This document shows positions 37,736 to 38,010 of a stretch of 38,010 bases of DNA, piece by piece. Location of the stretch: the NCBI RefSeq assembly GCF_000240225.1, contig NZ_AGUD01000040.1:1-38010 (forward strand), written 5' to 3'. Both the position numbers and the translations under genes were made by a program. A model generated the notes under the pieces. It saw nothing but the letters and a program-made list of their open reading frames with translations. It ran no database searches and was not told the origin of the DNA. The DNA is from Patulibacter medicamentivorans. GTDB lineage: Bacteria; Actinomycetota; Thermoleophilia; Solirubrobacterales; Solirubrobacteraceae. Every line of letters starts with the position of its first letter. The stretch's first letter is position 1.

Positions 37736-38010
37736 ATGGCGGAGCCAGGCAGCCACGACCCGTTCGGGCGGCCGACGGCACCCGGCTCGCGCGACGCCTT
37801 CGGCCGCTCGGCCGACGACGACGCCGGCCGATCAGGCGGCACGGCCCCGCCCCCGCCGCGCGGCATGCTCCGCCGGGGCCCGTGGATCGCGCTCGTCGCC
37901 GCCGTGATCGCCGCCGGCGCCGTCCTGCTCGTGGCCGGCGGCAGCAGCGAGCAGACCGCCGTCGCCCCGGCGTCCGGCGGCAACGGGGCGCACGCTGTCG
38001 CCCGATCGGG
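37736..38010 (+). CDS. Membrane-anchored HDAFGR-motif protein (partial, cut by window end)
   Basis: 91 residues visible; the frame is open at the window edge. MAEPGSHDPFGR carries the HDxFGR motif and GSRDAFGR repeats it 12 residues later. A Pro/Gly-rich stretch (GGTAPPPPRG) and one helix (about 50-67: WIALVAAVIAAGAVLLVAGG) follow, then a Ser/Gly-rich start of the outer part. This is the same architecture as the proteins at 31067 and 32888. The C-terminal domain lies outside the window. TAGGAT nine bases before ATG suggests a leaderless start. Function unknown. Confidence 0.65.
   Translation, partial: MAEPGSHDPFGRPTAPGSRDAFGRSADDDAGRSGGTAPPPPRGMLRRGPWIALVAAVIAAGAVLLVAGGSSEQTAVAPASGGNGAHAVARS

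Noticed and set aside
1..38010. tRNA, rRNA, insertion sequences, integrases, toxin-antitoxin or phage genes
   Set aside because: I looked for TTCGA-type tRNA arms with acceptor pairing, transposase motifs and short toxin-antitoxin pairs on both strands and saw none I could support.

Overview
This is a compact stretch of chromosome from a very GC-rich bacterium with short gaps and no tRNA, rRNA, CRISPR array, insertion sequence or phage gene that I can see. Several things suggest an actinomycete of the Thermoleophilia type (Solirubrobacterales, Patulibacter or Conexibacter like): a large NAD-dependent glutamate dehydrogenase, a GTP-dependent PEP carboxykinase, an actinobacterial-type mesaconyl-CoA hydratase, and many genes that look leaderless. 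The lineage is an inference from composition and gene families; no marker gene is present.

Layout. 0-2 kb: a membrane-anchored secreted protein, a zinc-ribbon-like protein and a GNAT acetyltransferase. 1.9-6.8 kb: the giant glutamate dehydrogenase. 7.1-8.5 kb: a metallo-hydrolase coupled to a TetR regulator. 8.6-11.3 kb: a membrane spermidine-synthase-like protein divergent from a YghZ/Gpr-type aldo-keto reductase. 11.4-13.2 kb: a glycolipid-binding-like protein coupled to a class III alcohol dehydrogenase. 13.3-16 kb: uracil-DNA glycosylase, a glutaredoxin/GST-like protein, a YjbR protein, a PASTA protein and a small zinc-ribbon protein. 16-20.9 kb: a DHA2 efflux pump, PEP carboxykinase and a secreted protein. 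21-23.7 kb: an aminotransferase-IV protein, then a TetR regulator divergent from an R2lox-like diiron oxidase fused to an SCP2 domain. 23.8-25.4 kb: the PII-Amt ammonium operon. 25.5-27.5 kb: a methyltransferase, an alkyltransferase-like protein and signal peptidase I with an apparent frameshift. 27.6-35.4 kb: a mesaconyl-CoA hydratase, MntH, two CitE/malyl-CoA-lyase-type enzymes, and between them members of an unrecognised membrane family sharing an N-terminal HDAFGR motif. 35.4-38 kb: an SDR oxidoreductase, an SCP2-like protein, an Fpg-like protein and a third HDAFGR protein cut by the window end.

Themes. Nitrogen and carbon handling recur (glutamate dehydrogenase, PII-Amt, PEP carboxykinase, malyl-CoA lyases plus mesaconyl-CoA hydratase, the last three pointing to the ethylmalonyl-CoA pathway). 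Three DNA-repair proteins are scattered through the window.

The most unusual signals are not single genes. First, many start codons are preceded at 6-9 bases by a TANNNT hexamer and no Shine-Dalgarno, a leaderless signature that also helps choose start sites. Second, a dispersed intergenic element built as 12-base arm, 14-base variable spacer, 12-base arm occurs at least five times. Third come the R2lox-SCP2 fusion with its own 22-bp operator, an ammonium channel with Glu in the twin-His position paired with a PII lacking Tyr51, and the HDAFGR family.
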